NCBI RefSeq assembly: GCF_026711005.1 | Contig: NZ_JAPPVJ010000002.1 | Location: forward strand, 434,001 to 498,000 | From: Sphingobacterium sp. UT-1RO-CII-1 | Lineage (GTDB): Bacteria > Bacteroidota > Bacteroidia > Sphingobacteriales > Sphingobacteriaceae | Direction of reading: 5' to 3' | Length of the DNA stretch: 64,000 bases | Part shown: positions 31,640 to 40,186 of the stretch, piece by piece | Position numbering within the stretch: the first letter of the stretch is position 1 | Layout: every line of letters starts with the position of its first letter | Program-made: the position numbers and the translations under genes | Notes under the pieces: model-generated | The model's database searches: none | What the model was told of the DNA's origin: nothing | Seen by the model: only the letters and a program-made list of their open reading frames with translations

Positions 31640-33322
31640 ATGTGCAAGATGCCCCTATATTTACATACATTCAATACTAAAACATCTTCTTTCGAAAAGC
31701 CCCAACAATTCACTTTTCCTTTTTCTTATGAGCCGCATCAATTAAGTATAATAGCAGCCCAAGAATTACAAAATTATTTAGAAACCCAAACCGACTTTCA
31801 ACATAACTTCGGCCTCGATAAAGATAAAACACAAGCCATAGGCAAAATGTTTGGTGTATTAGTAGTGGAACAAAAAAATGGAGACCTAGGCTATTTAGCC
31901 GCCTATTCGGGAAAGTTAGCAGATAGTAATGAACACGCTTATTTCGTGCCCCCCATATTTAACATGTTAACCAAAGATAGCTTCTTTTTAATTGAAGAGG
32001 AAGAAATCAATGCATTAAACAGACAGCTTGGGCAGTTGGAAAATAATCTAGCATTAAAGTTATTAAAACAGGAACTTATCTCTTTAGAAAAAGAAAGTCA
32101 ATTAAAATTGAAAGAGGCTAGATTAGCTATGAAAAAAGCAAAGCAAGAACGTCAACAGAAAAGAGAGGCAAACATAAACACGTTAAACACATCTAATTAT
32201 GAGCTACTTCTTGCAGACCTTATTAAACAAAGTTATAGAGACCAACATGAGTATGATGTGCTCAAAACTAACTATAAAACGCAACTTACTACAATTGCGG
32301 AAAAAATAAATAGTATAGAAAAACAAAAAGAAGAAGTTAAACTTAAACGCAAGCATAAGTCGGCATCATTACAACGAAAGTTATTTGATCAGTATTACTT
32401 TTTGAATGCTAGGGGCGAAAAAAAATCAGTCTTGGCTGTTTTTGACGATTTTAATCAAATATTACCACCTGCTGGAGCTGGTGAATGTGCCGCCCCCAAA
32501 CTCTTGCAATATGCCTACCAAAAAGACTTAAAGCCTCTAGCTATAGCAGAATTTTGGTGGGGATCTTCACCTTCTTCAGAAATAAGAAAACATAAGCATT
32601 TTTACCCGGCTTGCAAGAATAAATGTGAGCCCATATTGGGGCATATGTTACAAGGACTAGATATTGAGCCCAACCCCCTACTTCAAAATATAGCAATAGA
32701 CACTGAGCTTGAAATTATTTATCAAGATCAAGATATTATAGTCGTTAATAAGCCTATTGAACTCTTATCTGTCCCAGGCATTAACATCCAAGATTCAGTG
32801 TACACAAGAGTACTTGATTTATTCCCAAACATTACTGGCCCTGTAATTGTTCACAGATTAGACATGTCAACATCGGGAATATTAGTTTTAGCAAGGAATA
32901 AAGAGGCGCATAAAAACATTCAAGCACAATTTATGCAGCAAACTGTTGTGAAACGATATACAGCATTATTGGATGGCCTTATCGCCTCAACAGATGGAAC
33001 GATTGAACTTCCTATCCGTGTGGATTTAGATGATAGACCACGACAGCTCGTTTGCTACGAACATGGAAAACCCGCAAAAACAACTTACAAAGTAGTTGAT
33101 GTTAAAGATTCTAAAACTAGAATTCACTTTTTCCCCCATACGGGTCGTACCCACCAGTTACGTGTACATGCAGCACATAAGTTAGGCTTAAACACAGCCA
33201 TAGTTGGCGATGATCTGTACGGCAAAAAAGCAGACCGTTTACATCTTCACGCGGGATATTTAGAATTTACACATCCAGGGACAAAAAAGCAAATCTCTTT
33301 CGTAATTGCAGATCCTTTTTAG
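31640..33322 (+). CDS. RluA family pseudouridine synthase with long N-terminal coiled-coil extension
   Basis: A 560-residue protein, about twice the length of a simple RluA enzyme. Residues about 1-130 are a globular domain, residues about 130-255 a highly charged coiled coil (Lys/Glu/Gln-rich), and about 255-345 a linker with SVLAVFDDFNQILPPAGAGECAAPKLLQYAY. The catalytic RluA domain covers about 355-555: DIIVVNKPIELLSVPG, the catalytic HRLDMSTSGILVLA (Asp408) and HTGRTHQLRVH. The same extended layout occurs in a known subgroup of RluA proteins. It isomerises uridine in structured RNA; the target (rRNA or tRNA) cannot be told. An alternative start is the ATG at 31649. Confidence 0.92.
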   Translation: MCKMPLYLHTFNTKTSSFEKPQQFTFPFSYEPHQLSIIAAQELQNYLETQTDFQHNFGLDKDKTQAIGKMFGVLVVEQKNGDLGYLAAYSGKLADSNEHAYFVPPIFNMLTKDSFFLIEEEEINALNRQLGQLENNLALKLLKQELISLEKESQLKLKEARLAMKKAKQERQQKREANINTLNTSNYELLLADLIKQSYRDQHEYDVLKTNYKTQLTTIAEKINSIEKQKEEVKLKRKHKSASLQRKLFDQYYFLNARGEKKSVLAVFDDFNQILPPAGAGECAAPKLLQYAYQKDLKPLAIAEFWWGSSPSSEIRKHKHFYPACKNKCEPILGHMLQGLDIEPNPLLQNIAIDTELEIIYQDQDIIVVNKPIELLSVPGINIQDSVYTRVLDLFPNITGPVIVHRLDMSTSGILVLARNKEAHKNIQAQFMQQTVVKRYTALLDGLIASTDGTIELPIRVDLDDRPRQLVCYEHGKPAKTTYKVVDVKDSKTRIHFFPHTGRTHQLRVHAAHKLGLNTAIVGDDLYGKKADRLHLHAGYLEFTHPGTKKQISFVIADPF

Positions 33323-33529
33323 AGATTTATTAAATGAATTACATAAGATTAGCAAAATACAAACTCCCGTAACCACCAAGTAGTATAAGTGTCATGAAAA
33401 GAAATAGAAACACAAATAATACGCCATATAACAAAGAAAAACAGATTATAAATAAATGAACAAAATCAAGATAAAGTCAAAATCATTAATAAACAGTGAA
33501 TTCTCTTTTTAATTCAGTTAAACAATTGT

Positions 33530-33581
33530 TACTTTTGTTTGTTTTTCTAAAATACTGACTACTGAAGTTCAAAAGTCAGTA
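33530..33581 (+). promoter_or_regulatory. Promoter and leader hairpin of the DUF5686 gene
   Basis: TACTTTTG (33530-33537) matches the -7 consensus, with a T-run 19-20 bp upstream at the -33 place. The short leader contains a hairpin with perfect 8-bp arms TACTGACT (33553-33560) and AGTCAGTA (33574-33581), 24 bp before the ATG at 33606. Its role is unknown. Confidence 0.5.
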
Positions 33582-33605
33582 AGAAAATATTAAGGTGAAA
33601 TTAAT

Positions 33606-36200
33606 ATGTTAAAAAATTACATAATTCAGCACATTAGACAGTTTATTACTCTTTCTGTATTCGTTCTACTAGCAAACATAGTGTTAGGACAAACTATACA
33701 CTTGAAAGGTAAAGTTGTGGATATTACGACTAAAGAACCTGTCGGTTATGCAACGGTATCAGCTATTGGTGCAACAAACGCTGCATCTACAGATGAAAAT
33801 GGTAATTATATTTTAAAAGTTGAGCCTAGGTTTTCAAAAATAAGAGTATCCTTTCTAGGCTACGAACCGCAGGACATTACCATTACAGCAGATCCCTATC
33901 AAGAGTTAAATGTATATTTAGTTCCCGATGATAATGTAATTGAAACTATCACCGTAAAAGCGCCCCGTCGAGCAAAATATTCAAATAAAAATAACCCTGC
34001 AGTTGAACTGATTAGAAAAGTTATTGAACATAAAGACCAGAACAGAATTTCAGCCTATGATTATGCGGAATATCAGCAGTATGAAAAAATATCATTAGGC
34101 TTAAGTAACCTTTCTGAAAAATTTAAGAATAGAAAGATTTTCAAAAACTACCAGTTTTTATTTGAAAAAGAAGAAGTAGAAGAAGGTAAAGCATCTAGGG
34201 GTTATACTCTTCCTGCATTTATAGAAGAACGTCTATCTCAAATATACTCCCGAAAAAAACCAAATACTGTCAAGCAACTGATTCTTGCAGAGCAACGGGC
34301 ACAATTTGACCCTAAGTTTGTTGATAATGATGGTTTGAGTGCGTATTTCAACAAGCTATATCAAGACATTGACATCTATGATAGCAATATTGAACTGGTA
34401 ACCAACCAGTTCCTTAGTCCTATTGCGGGATCTTCTCCAACTTTTTATCGCTTCTATATTACAGATACCATCAAAACGGAACAACCCTATCTTGTTGAAT
34501 TAAGCTTCTTTCCAAGAAATAAAGCAGACCTTTTATTTCAAGGCCGTTTATATATTACATTGGATGGAAAATATGCTGTAAAAAGAGCAGACTTAAGCGT
34601 AGCAGACGATATCAACTTAAATTTTGTACGTGATCTTGACGTTAGTCTTGACTTTGAAAAAGACGAAACAAACCGTTACTATTTAAAAAGTAGTTCACTT
34701 GGGCTTGATTTCTCCTTAACTGAAAAGGGTACAGGAATAAAAGGAAATAGAACTGTAACTTTTGAAAATTTTCAAACAGGTATAATACAACCAGACAGTG
34801 TATATCAAGGTCCTTCTGTCGTAAAAATATTTGAAGACAAAAACAAGAAAAGTCAAGAAACAATTGGAGAGGAATACTGGGCTCTAAACAGGCCAATACC
34901 ACTGAAGCAGAATGAGAAGAATATTTACCACAATATTGACACGCTACAGTTGATTCCTTCTTTTCAGCGTTTCATGGATATTTCAGCTTTAATTCTATCG
35001 GGCTATAAGCAAGCTGGACCTGTGGAAGTCGGTCCGGTAAACACATTCTACAGCTTCAACCCTGTTGAAGGCTTTAGGCTTCGACTTGGAGGAAGAACGA
35101 CAGAGAGGTTAAGTAAACGCTTTTATGCGGAAGGCTATGCAGCCTATGGTTTCAAAGATGAGAAGTGGAAATACTTCTTGGCTGGAACATATTCCCTAAA
35201 TAATAAGTCCATATACACATTTCCGCAGCATTACATCCGCGCATCTTTTATGAGGGACACAAAAATCCCTGGTCAAAAGCTAGAGTTTGTTCAGGAAGAC
35301 AACTTTTTATTATCATTTAAACGCGGTGATAATGAACGTTATTTATACAATGACATCTATAATTTAGAGTATAAAGCTGAGTTTAAAAATAACTTTTCAT
35401 ATGTATTGGGTTTTTCAAAATGGAAGCAGAAGCCAGCAGGTATTTTAAAATATGAGACCGTTGACGACCAAGGTAACACCACTATTTTCAGAGAGTTAAA
35501 TACGACAGAACTTTCTTTAAGTTTACGCTATGCTCCGAACGAAGAGTATTACCAAGGGAAATTATACCGCACACCCATCTTCAACAAGTACCCCATAATG
35601 TATATGAATTATGTAGCAGGGCTTAAAAATGTATTAGATGGCGAACACACCTACCATAATTTCACTCTAGGTGTAGATAAGCGCTTTTACTTTTCACAAC
35701 TGGGATATGCAGACGTAAACGTTGAAGGAAATTATATTCTAGGTGATAATATTCCTTTCCCATTCCTTAACATACACCGGGCAAACCAGACATATGCCTA
35801 CCAACTGAACTCCTACAACTTAATGAACTTTTTGGAGTTTGTAAGTGACCACTCTGCATCCGTAAACGTACAATACTATATGAATGGTTTTATTTTGAAT
35901 AAAATACCATTACTAAAGAAATTAAAACTACGTGAAGTATTTAGTTTTAAAGGGATCTATGGTGCACTCCGTGAGGAGAACGACCCTAAATACACAAATG
36001 ATGTTTTTCAATTTCAGAAAAACGAAAACGACGACCCTATTACTTATGGTTTTGGTAGCAAACCATATATGGAAGCCAGCTTTGGGTTATCGAATATCTT
36101 TAAAATATTACGTGTAGACTACGTAAAGAGGCTTAATTATTTAGATCAGCCTGATGCACCAAAACACGGTATACGAGCTCGTATAAAGTTTGATTTTTAA
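33606..36200 (+). CDS. DUF5686 family outer-membrane protein with carboxypeptidase-regulatory-like domain
   Basis: An 864-residue exported protein. Signal peptide to about residue 29 (LANIVLGQ). Residues about 33-110 are a carboxypeptidase-regulatory-like beta-sandwich (IHLKGKVVDITTKEPVGYATVSAIG ... RVSFLGYEPQDITI). The long remainder matches the DUF5686 family: NPAVELIRKVIEHKDQNRISAYDYAEYQQYEKISLGLSN, and a C-terminal half rich in aromatic beta strands ending IRARIKFDF, like an outer-membrane beta-barrel. The family is near-universal in Bacteroidota; its function is not established. The gene has its own promoter, leader hairpin and terminator. Confidence 0.9.
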   Translation: MLKNYIIQHIRQFITLSVFVLLANIVLGQTIHLKGKVVDITTKEPVGYATVSAIGATNAASTDENGNYILKVEPRFSKIRVSFLGYEPQDITITADPYQELNVYLVPDDNVIETITVKAPRRAKYSNKNNPAVELIRKVIEHKDQNRISAYDYAEYQQYEKISLGLSNLSEKFKNRKIFKNYQFLFEKEEVEEGKASRGYTLPAFIEERLSQIYSRKKPNTVKQLILAEQRAQFDPKFVDNDGLSAYFNKLYQDIDIYDSNIELVTNQFLSPIAGSSPTFYRFYITDTIKTEQPYLVELSFFPRNKADLLFQGRLYITLDGKYAVKRADLSVADDINLNFVRDLDVSLDFEKDETNRYYLKSSSLGLDFSLTEKGTGIKGNRTVTFENFQTGIIQPDSVYQGPSVVKIFEDKNKKSQETIGEEYWALNRPIPLKQNEKNIYHNIDTLQLIPSFQRFMDISALILSGYKQAGPVEVGPVNTFYSFNPVEGFRLRLGGRTTERLSKRFYAEGYAAYGFKDEKWKYFLAGTYSLNNKSIYTFPQHYIRASFMRDTKIPGQKLEFVQEDNFLLSFKRGDNERYLYNDIYNLEYKAEFKNNFSYVLGFSKWKQKPAGILKYETVDDQGNTTIFRELNTTELSLSLRYAPNEEYYQGKLYRTPIFNKYPIMYMNYVAGLKNVLDGEHTYHNFTLGVDKRFYFSQLGYADVNVEGNYILGDNIPFPFLNIHRANQTYAYQLNSYNLMNFLEFVSDHSASVNVQYYMNGFILNKIPLLKKLKLREVFSFKGIYGALREENDPKYTNDVFQFQKNENDDPITYGFGSKPYMEASFGLSNIFKILRVDYVKRLNYLDQPDAPKHGIRARIKFDF

Positions 36201-36227
36201 AATTTTTCATGTTTATTTTATATTTCC

Positions 36228-36266
36228 AAAGCCGGTCTCCGCAACAAGACCGGCTTTATTTTTTTC
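36228..36266 (+). terminator. Rho-independent terminator of the DUF5686 gene
   Basis: AAAGCCGGTCT (36228-36238) pairs with AGACCGGCTTT (36247-36257) around an 8-nt loop, followed by ATTTTTTT. Confidence 0.92.
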
Positions 36267-36360
36267 CATAAAAAAGTACTGACTATAGCCTTTCTAATGG
36301 ATTCTCCCATATATTACCCCTCCATCCTATTATCAGTTTAATATTATAAGAGCATCTTCT

Positions 36361-36368
36361 TATATTTG
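36361..36368 (+). promoter_or_regulatory. -7 box of the ureohydrolase gene
   Basis: TATATTTG matches TAnnTTTG exactly. Because an in-frame TTG start at 36366 would lie inside this box, the real start must be the ATG at 36393. Confidence 0.6.
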
Positions 36369-36392
36369 TGCGAATATTTTCAACTGTTTATC

Positions 36393-37472
36393 ATGTCAAC
36401 AAAAGAAGAAAAAATAAAAAACTTCGACCCCTCACAACCAGGCTTAGCGGATGCGAGTATATATGGTTTACCTTTCAATGCTGAGGAAAGCGATATCATT
36501 ATCATTCCTGTTCCCTGGGAAGTAACAGTAAGTTATGGAGCTGGTGCGTCCGATGGACCTGCCGCTATTTTTGATGCTTCATTTCAAGTAGACTTATTAC
36601 ATCAAGATTTTCCAGAATTATGGAAGCTGGGAATTTTCATGGACGAGGCTCCAAAAGAATGGAAAGAAAACAGCGACACCTATAAAGCACTAGCTCAACC
36701 CATAATAGAAGCTTTAGAGGATGGGCAAGATATCGCTAAAATACCTGCCTTAAAAACCGACCTAGACACTATCAATGCTGCCTCTGACCAACTGAATAAC
36801 AGCCTAAAAAAAGTAGTTCTGAAATGGCTAGATAAAGGCAAGAAGGTAATTCTTTTAGGAGGAGATCACTCAACCCCGCTAGGGTACTATCAAGCTTTAG
36901 CCACTAAACATAAAGATTTCGGGATATTACACTTTGATGCCCACATGGACTTGCGCATTGCCTACGAAGGTTTCACTTACTCTCACGCATCTATCATGTA
37001 CAACGCCGTACAAATGCCTGAAATCTCCAAGCTAGTACAAGTGGGTATACGTGACTTCTGCGAAGAAGAAGTTGCAGTAGCATTGGCTTCTGACAAAATT
37101 CACGTATTCACCGATAAAGATTTAAAAAAGCAACAATTTGAAGGCTCTACTTGGAAAGAACAAGTAGATAAAATGATCGCCCTCTTACCTGATAAAGTAG
37201 CTATTAGTTTTGATATAGATGCTTTGTACCGTTGGTATTGTCCAAACACAGGCACTCCTGTACCTGGAGGCTTATCTTATGAACAAGCACAATATATGCT
37301 CACAGCACTTGCTAACTCTGACAAAAACATTATAGGAATAGACCTTGTTGAAGTAGCACCTGGAGATGACGAATGGGATGGCAACGTAGGCGCTCGACTC
37401 CTCTTTCATATGTGCGGCGTACTAGCAAAAAACAATGGTCTAAAAACAGGCGTTCCCATCGACTTTGACTAG
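36393..37472 (+). CDS. Arginase-fold ureohydrolase (formimidoylglutamase/agmatinase family)
   Basis: A 359-residue enzyme of the arginase superfamily. The Mn-binding motifs are all present: LLGGDHSTPLGYY (His), LHFDAHMDLR (Asp-His-Asp) and ISFDIDALYRWYCPNTGTPVPGGL (Asp-Asp plus the NTGTPxxGG loop), with GIDLVEVAP near the end. The family hydrolyses guanidino or formimino groups (agmatine, arginine, formiminoglutamate). No hut, agmatine or polyamine gene is adjacent, so the substrate is open. Start chosen at 36393 because the upstream TTG overlaps the promoter. Confidence 0.88.
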   Translation: MSTKEEKIKNFDPSQPGLADASIYGLPFNAEESDIIIIPVPWEVTVSYGAGASDGPAAIFDASFQVDLLHQDFPELWKLGIFMDEAPKEWKENSDTYKALAQPIIEALEDGQDIAKIPALKTDLDTINAASDQLNNSLKKVVLKWLDKGKKVILLGGDHSTPLGYYQALATKHKDFGILHFDAHMDLRIAYEGFTYSHASIMYNAVQMPEISKLVQVGIRDFCEEEVAVALASDKIHVFTDKDLKKQQFEGSTWKEQVDKMIALLPDKVAISFDIDALYRWYCPNTGTPVPGGLSYEQAQYMLTALANSDKNIIGIDLVEVAPGDDEWDGNVGARLLFHMCGVLAKNNGLKTGVPIDFD

Positions 37473-37517
37473 TTATAACTTCTTTTTAGACGCATCACAA
37501 ATTATTTAAGTTTCATA

Positions 37518-37555
37518 ATACAATCGGATTTCAACAGATAACTGTCCGATTGTAT
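37518..37555. terminator. Hairpin between two convergent genes
   Basis: ATACAATCGGA (37518-37528) pairs with TCCGATTGTAT (37545-37555), with an inner small stem ACAG/CTGT. It lies between the convergent ureohydrolase and VOC genes. No long U-tract follows, so it is a probable rather than certain terminator. Confidence 0.6.
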
Positions 37556-37587
37556 CATGAGACATCAAAACCAACCTTACGAATATA

Positions 37588-37980
37588 TTATTTCTGGTAA
37601 AGCTCTAATGGAAGCCCATCTGGATCATTAAAAAAGACAAACTGTTTACCAGTAAGTTCATCTATGCGTATAGATTCATGAGGGATATTCATAGTTTTCA
37701 GGTACTCTACCGCTTTTTTCAAGTCCTCTACCTCAAAAGCAATATGCCGTAAACCTAAAGCTTCAGGCCAAGAGGGTCTATCCGGTGAATTAGGAAAACT
37801 AAAAAGTTCAAGCATATATTTCCCTTGAAGCATTAGATCAATTTTGTACGAATCACGCTCCGCTCTATACGTCTTTTTAAGTACTTTAAAGCCCAAAATA
37901 TCTGTGTAAAATGCTACCGAATGTTTATAATCTCTACATATAATAGCAACATGATGAAGGCCGCTGATTCCTAGCCCCAT
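37588..37980 (-). CDS. VOC/glyoxalase-like protein (YaeR/SMU1112c type)
   Basis: A 130-residue VOC protein: GLHHVAIICRDYKHSVAFYTDILGFKVL, then GKYMLELFSFPNSPDRPSWPEALGLRHIAFEVEDLKKAVEYL and FFNDPDGLPLELYQK. His, Glu, His and Glu at the metal-ligand positions are conserved, as in glyoxalase I-type enzymes. It begins 6 bp after bshB1 on the same strand. Bacillithiol is the low-molecular-weight thiol of many Bacteroidota, so this may be a bacillithiol-dependent glyoxalase or related enzyme (inference). A methylglyoxal synthase gene is also present in the window, at 59718. Confidence 0.88.
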   Translation of the reverse strand: MGLGISGLHHVAIICRDYKHSVAFYTDILGFKVLKKTYRAERDSYKIDLMLQGKYMLELFSFPNSPDRPSWPEALGLRHIAFEVEDLKKAVEYLKTMNIPHESIRIDELTGKQFVFFNDPDGLPLELYQK

Positions 37981-37986
37981 AATTAT

Positions 37987-38712
37987 TTAGACCAATTGAA
38001 AAATATCAGTTACCCCCAACAGTTTACGCGCCGTAAAACCCTCGGCGTATTTCACCTGAATATTTCTACCAAACTCCATAGCCCTCCCTTTTGTTGACTC
38101 CATAAAATCCGGATTAGAAATATAAGTTTGTGGTTCAGAATCGTTAGCAGTGGCATTAAATTGGGTAGTATATGCTAAAACAGCCTTTTCTTTAATGTCC
38201 CAATAATCTGTTATATCTAATATAATATCAGGTTGAATATATTTATCTTGAATCAGTTGCAACTGCAATCTAGGCCGAAAAGCTTCCTGTAACACACCCG
38301 TATTCAAGTCTGTGGTTTCTATTCTACGTAAACCACTTAAGAACAGAGCATCATTCACAAGTGTACTGGCTCGACCATGATCTGGATGGCGATCATCCAA
38401 AGCGTTGGTAATAACAATTTCCGGACAATACCTACGTACACACTCAATGATAACTAACTGATGTTCCTTATTATTTTCAAAAAATCCATCCTGTAACTTT
38501 AGATTTTCCCTTATATTGACGCCTAGAATTTCTGCTGCACGAGCCGCTTCCATCTTTCTTGTTTCGGCATTACCTCTTGTCCCCAACTCGCCCTGCGTCA
38601 GATCAACAATTCCTACTTTTTTTCCTTCAGCAACATATTTAGCGATCGTTCCTCCTGCACCTAATTCTGCATCATCAGGGTGTACCGTTATAACTAACAA
38701 ATCCAACTTCAT
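37987..38712 (-). CDS. bshB1: Bacillithiol biosynthesis deacetylase BshB1
   Basis: A 241-residue LmbE/PIG-L-family zinc deacetylase that removes the acetyl group from GlcNAc-malate in bacillithiol synthesis. The zinc motif is ITVHPDDAELGAGGTIA near the N-terminus, with HPDHGRAS for the third ligand, and VDLTQGELGTRGNAETRKMEAARAAEILGV is the BshB1-specific signature. QFNATANDSEPQTYISNPDFME is also typical of BshB1. It is followed after 6 bp by a VOC gene. Other bsh genes (bshA, bshC) are not in this window. Confidence 0.96.
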   Translation of the reverse strand: MKLDLLVITVHPDDAELGAGGTIAKYVAEGKKVGIVDLTQGELGTRGNAETRKMEAARAAEILGVNIRENLKLQDGFFENNKEHQLVIIECVRRYCPEIVITNALDDRHPDHGRASTLVNDALFLSGLRRIETTDLNTGVLQEAFRPRLQLQLIQDKYIQPDIILDITDYWDIKEKAVLAYTTQFNATANDSEPQTYISNPDFMESTKGRAMEFGRNIQVKYAEGFTARKLLGVTDIFQLV

Positions 38713-38838
38713 AATCTCGTATTTTATCTTTTAAAACTACAAATAACCTAATGGATAGCGCAATGGATATGTAAATATTTACAACTACCAAGTCTATTAG
38801 CTTAAATAAGTAACAAAGATAAAAATTAAAAAGGGGTA

Positions 38839-39330
38839 TTATTCAGCAATCAATTGTTCTATTTTTGTCAAAACACGCTTCGCCTCCGGACCTGTCGTAC
38901 TATAAAAAAAATCTACAACTTCTCCTTGCTTATTGATCAGATATTTATGAAAATTCCACAAAGGCCTGCTGTTTACCTTTCCATTTTTTGTTTTATCAGC
39001 AAGGTACTGATACAGAGGGTCCGCATAATCACCGACAACATGTAAACGTTTAAACACAGGGAAGGTTACTTGCTGTTGTATTCTACAGTAAGTTTCAAGC
39101 TGTAATCCAGTCATAGGCTCCTGCCCTCGGAAATCATTCGAGGGGAAGGCCAATATTTCAAAACCTAAATCTTTATAACGCTGATAAAGCCTCTCGAGTG
39201 CTTTATATTGTGGCGTGAAAAAGCAACGACTTGCCGTATTAACGATCAAAAGAACCTTTCCAGAATAGTCCTGTAAAGATTTCTTTTCGCCATTAAACTG
39301 TAAAGCATTAAAACTATAAACGGACTCCAT
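38839..39330 (-). CDS. Glutathione peroxidase family protein (thiol peroxidase)
   Basis: A 163-residue peroxidase of the GPx family, short bacterial cysteine type. Motifs: LLIVNTASRCFFTPQYKALERLYQRYKDLGFEILAFPSNDFRGQEP and LWNFHKYLINKQGEVV, giving the Cys, Gln, Trp, Asn tetrad. The usual C-G-F-T around the peroxidatic Cys is C-F-F-T, and FPCNQF is FPSNDF here, so the family's second conserved Cys in FPCNQF is missing. It probably uses thioredoxin or bacillithiol as reductant (inference). It stands between bshB1 and the DUF4294 gene on the same strand. Confidence 0.9.
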   Translation of the reverse strand: MESVYSFNALQFNGEKKSLQDYSGKVLLIVNTASRCFFTPQYKALERLYQRYKDLGFEILAFPSNDFRGQEPMTGLQLETYCRIQQQVTFPVFKRLHVVGDYADPLYQYLADKTKNGKVNSRPLWNFHKYLINKQGEVVDFFYSTTGPEAKRVLTKIEQLIAE

Positions 39331-39396
39331 AACTTCTCCTTTCTTTTCTACAAATTCATGATGTACTATGCTAACGTTAAAAAACGATATTACTAT

Positions 39397-40035
39397 TTAG
39401 TAATTGTACAAATTTTTGATTGGCCGCACACGTTCATAACTACGGATAATGTTCTCAATTTCATAATCCTCCTCTACATCGTATGTGTTTTTCAAATTAT
39501 GACCAAAAACCTTTGCTACTGACTGAAAGAAAAAAGCAGAAAGCCCTCCTTTCATCTCTTTCACAAGTTCATAACTGGTACTACCGGTCTGTCTTTGTAT
39601 AAGCTTAATTAAGATAGCCCCTTGTGAGATACTCAAATTCTTAATCTCCGCATTGAACTTAGCCTTAATCTCATCTTCACAAATTTTGATCAAGCGTTTC
39701 TCCTCTCTCTTACTTGACACCATGGCCAACTCTCTATCAAGCTTTTCATAACGTCGTTGTGCATATATAGCATAAGGTAAAACTCGTAAAACATTACGTT
39801 CTAATCTCAAATAACGCTGATGATCCTCCACAGTTTTAAACGTACGTTTCCGAGTAACTACAATCTCCTTAATAACAAAAAAAGGCACCACCTCTCCTGA
39901 CTCCAGCTTATTAGTTAAGTAATTTGTGATAATGGCCCCCTCACCTTCGCCATAATGAGGCAACTGCAATTCTTGTGCTTGCAGCAGTATCGAAAAAGAG
40001 AAAAACACGAAAACCAAAAAAAACAATCTCTTCAT
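39397..40035 (-). CDS. DUF4294 domain-containing exported protein
   Basis: A 212-residue exported protein with a signal peptide (MKRLFFLVFVFFSFSILLQAQ). The mature part matches DUF4294: GEVVPFFVIKEIVVTRKRTFKTVEDHQRYLRLERNVLRVLPYAIYAQRRYEKLDRELA, then ISQGAILIKLIQRQTGSTSYELVKEMKGGLSAFFFQSVAKVFGHNLKN. The family is confined mainly to Bacteroidota, and its role is unknown. It is strongly basic and helical. It is divergent from the relA/spoT gene. Confidence 0.92.
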   Translation of the reverse strand: MKRLFFLVFVFFSFSILLQAQELQLPHYGEGEGAIITNYLTNKLESGEVVPFFVIKEIVVTRKRTFKTVEDHQRYLRLERNVLRVLPYAIYAQRRYEKLDRELAMVSSKREEKRLIKICEDEIKAKFNAEIKNLSISQGAILIKLIQRQTGSTSYELVKEMKGGLSAFFFQSVAKVFGHNLKNTYDVEEDYEIENIIRSYERVRPIKNLYNY

Positions 40036-40186
40036 GACCTCACTAAAATATTAACACAGTTTTAAAAATAAGTGAAATATTTACTATATTTATGATAACC
40101 TTTTCGTTGTTCCAGTAAGATAACAAAGAAAACAATAATAAAAGTACAAAAAACATTATATAAAAGCAATTTTTCTCAGTGTGTAT

